Assembly: GCA_025352325.1 (NCBI GenBank)
Contig: JANXTR010000011.1
Coordinates: 1-41,836, forward strand
DNA: 41,836 bases
Reading direction: 5' to 3'
From: Microbacteriaceae bacterium
GTDB lineage: Bacteria > Actinomycetota > Actinomycetes > Actinomycetales > Microbacteriaceae
Positions 40,472 through 41,836 of the stretch are shown here, piece after piece. Made by a program: the position numbers and the translations under genes. The notes beneath the pieces were generated by a model that searched no databases, was not told the origin of the DNA, and saw nothing but the letters and a program-made list of their open reading frames with translations. How positions within the stretch are numbered: the stretch's first letter is position 1; each line of letters starts with the position of its first letter.

Positions 40472-41731
40472 GTGACCGACGCGCCCCCAGCGCGGCAGCC
40501 GATGCGGATTCTCATCGGAGGCGACACGTTCGCCCCCGATCTGAACGGTTCTGCCACTTTCGCTAAGCGTCTCGGCGCCGGCCTCGCCGCGCGCGGTCAC
40601 GAAGTCCACGTGATCGCCCCGGCGCAGCCGAGGGCGTCCGGCACCTTCCAGGAGAGCTACGACGGCCAGACCCTGACCGTCCACCGCATCTATAGCTGGC
40701 CCTGGCCGCCGCATCCGTGGTTCCGGTTCATGCTGCCGTGGCGCATGAAGTCCAACTCACGCAGGATCGTCGACAGCATCCATCCGGATGTCATCCACTT
40801 CCAGTCGCACATCGTGGTCGGTGCGGGGCTGGCTCCGGTCGGCAAGAGCCGCGGCATCCGGATGGTGGGGACAAACCACACCATGCCCGAGAACGTGCTG
40901 CAGCACGTCACGATCTTCCCGCAGCCGATGCTCGACTGGCTCGCCCGCACGCAGTGGAAGGCGGCGCGCAAGATCTTCCTGCTCGCCGACGAGATCACCA
41001 GCCCAACCCAGAGTTCGGCCGACTACTTCACGACGATGACAGGACTCGGCAACGTGTTCGCCATCTCGAACGGCATCGACACCACTGCGTACGCGCCCGA
41101 CTTCTCACCCAAACCCGATCACCGCATCGTGTTCGTGGGCCGGTTGGACGAGGAGAAGCACATCGACGAGCTGATCCAGGCCGTCAAGCGGATCGACGCT
41201 TCTCTCGACGTTCAGCTCGACATCATCGGCGGCGGCGAGATGAAGCAGAAACTGCGGGAGCTGGCATCCTCTCTGGGCGTCTCGGATCGTGTGCACTTCC
41301 TTGGCAAGCTCAGCGACAAGGACCTGCGCGCCACCCTTACCCGCGGCACTGTGTTCGCGATGCCGTCGCGCGCCGAACTGCAGTGCATCGCAGCCATGGA
41401 GGCCATGGCGACCGCCCTGCCCGTCGTGGCGGCCAACGCCATGGCGCTGCCCCATCTCGTTCACGAAGGCGAGAACGGTCACCTCTACGAACCCGGTGAT
41501 GTGGATGCCCTGGCAGCGGCCCTCACGGACGTGCTCACCGCCGACCCCGCCCGCCTCGAGAAGATGAAGAAGGCGTCGCTTGCGATCGCGGCGCACCACT
41601 CGATGGCCCACACGCTGGATGTCTTCGAGGCGCTGTATCGTGGGGAGCCGGTGGCCCGACCGGCCGCCGACCCCGATTCGACGCCCGTGGCCGAGCAGTC
41701 CACGACGCCCGATCCGGGTGCGGGGCGGTAG
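40472..41731 (+). CDS. GT4-family glycosyltransferase
   Basis: The product has 419 residues, a GT-B fold enzyme. The N-terminal domain has MRILIGGDTFAPDLNGSATF (acceptor side), RGHEVHVIAP and DVIHFQSHIVVGAG. The C-terminal domain has IVFVGRLDEEKHIDELIQAV, IIGGGEMKQKLRELA and the nucleotide-sugar E-x7-E motif RAELQCIAAMEAM. The sequence resembles actinobacterial mannosyl/glucosyl transferases acting on lipid acceptors, but acceptor and sugar cannot be assigned. GTG 40472 has GAAGGG as Shine-Dalgarno; a -10-like TACCCT lies at 40422-40427. The last ten bases overlap the CAU tRNA, whose T8-A9-G10 serve as the stop codon. Confidence 0.9.
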   Translation: MTDAPPARQPMRILIGGDTFAPDLNGSATFAKRLGAGLAARGHEVHVIAPAQPRASGTFQESYDGQTLTVHRIYSWPWPPHPWFRFMLPWRMKSNSRRIVDSIHPDVIHFQSHIVVGAGLAPVGKSRGIRMVGTNHTMPENVLQHVTIFPQPMLDWLARTQWKAARKIFLLADEITSPTQSSADYFTTMTGLGNVFAISNGIDTTAYAPDFSPKPDHRIVFVGRLDEEKHIDELIQAVKRIDASLDVQLDIIGGGEMKQKLRELASSLGVSDRVHFLGKLSDKDLRATLTRGTVFAMPSRAELQCIAAMEAMATALPVVAANAMALPHLVHEGENGHLYEPGDVDALAAALTDVLTADPARLEKMKKASLAIAAHHSMAHTLDVFEALYRGEPVARPAADPDSTPVAEQSTTPDPGAGR

Positions 41732-41795
41732 CTCAGCCGGTTAGAGCAAGGGACTCATAATCCCTGGGTCGCGGGTTCAAGTCCCGCCCGCCCTA
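41722..41795 (+). tRNA. tRNA with CAU anticodon (Ile2 or elongator Met)
   Basis: The cloverleaf has acceptor GGGGCGG with CCGCCCT, D-stem GCTC/GAGC, anticodon stem AGGGA/TCCCT with loop CTCATAA, a five-base variable loop, T-arm GCGGG TTCAAGT CCCGC, and discriminator A. CCA is not encoded. The first pair is G1-U72. Initiator tRNA is excluded because it lacks the C1-A72 mismatch and three G-C pairs at the anticodon. The T-arm (TTCAAGT) and GGTCGCGGG segment look more like the lysidine-modified isoleucine tRNA of E. coli than its elongator Met tRNA, but this is not decisive. It overlaps the end of the glycosyltransferase gene by 10 bases. Confidence 0.88.
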
Positions 41796-41836
41796 CAGAG
41801 TATTGGTTGTTCAGCGGCGGTTTTGTTGGCTAACGC

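Overview
The window comes from the chromosome of a high-GC actinobacterium, most likely a member of the Microbacteriaceae. The basis is GC-dominated third codon positions, frequent GTG starts, a 13E12/DUF222 HNH gene, and a housekeeping order (rsmE, phoH, ybeY, CBS-domain protein, era, recO, uppS, glyS, dusB, dgt, dnaG) that matches the conserved cluster also known in mycobacteria. No prophage, integrase, insertion sequence or CRISPR array was seen.

Positions 40-5734 form one tightly packed run: rRNA methylation (rsmE), an APH-like kinase, a HIT protein, PhoH, YbeY, a CorC/HlyC-like membrane protein and Era. The gap after era (5735-6578) holds remains of a SARP/BTAD regulator and of a drug-efflux ABC transporter. 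It is followed by a translationally coupled pair, a membrane esterase and an aminoacyl-phosphatidylglycerol synthase, that probably remodels membrane lipids. leuA follows behind a leader with a Leu-Leu-Leu leader peptide and a hairpin. Next on the minus strand are an HNH gene with a LexA-type box in its promoter and a TRIC / DUF1089 / PPOX operon. recO-uppS resumes the housekeeping run, followed by a P-loop kinase with a large internal deletion, a membrane protein and a class V aminotransferase-like enzyme.

Positions 19294-27597 carry glyS, a CPBP protease, a DsbA/FrnE-like oxidoreductase, a frameshifted ybaK, dusB, dgt and dnaG. Positions 27830-34189 are a complete dipeptide/oligopeptide ABC importer operon, with a binding lipoprotein, two permeases, a fused double ATPase and an extra third ATPase with an altered Walker B. 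After tRNA-Asn and its terminator comes a signalling block: histidine kinase plus NarL-type regulator, a SHOCT-domain protein, then a second kinase with a receiver-only partner. Peptide deformylase, a DMT transporter, a GT4 glycosyltransferase and a CAU-anticodon tRNA close the window.

Three themes cut across the window. First, many genes start 5-7 nt after a -10-like hexamer, which predicts leaderless mRNAs. Second, several genes show small deletions or frameshifts (SARP, ABC, kinase, ybaK, SHOCT, possibly dsbA), suggesting local decay or, for the single-base cases, sequence errors. Third, regulation by RNA structure looks likely at leuA, between the binding protein and the permeases, and in front of the second histidine kinase, where a terminator-like hairpin buries the Shine-Dalgarno sequence. 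No single unmistakably new system was found. The best leads are the kinase-2/receiver-only locus with its hairpin, the three-ATPase peptide importer and the SOS-box HNH gene.
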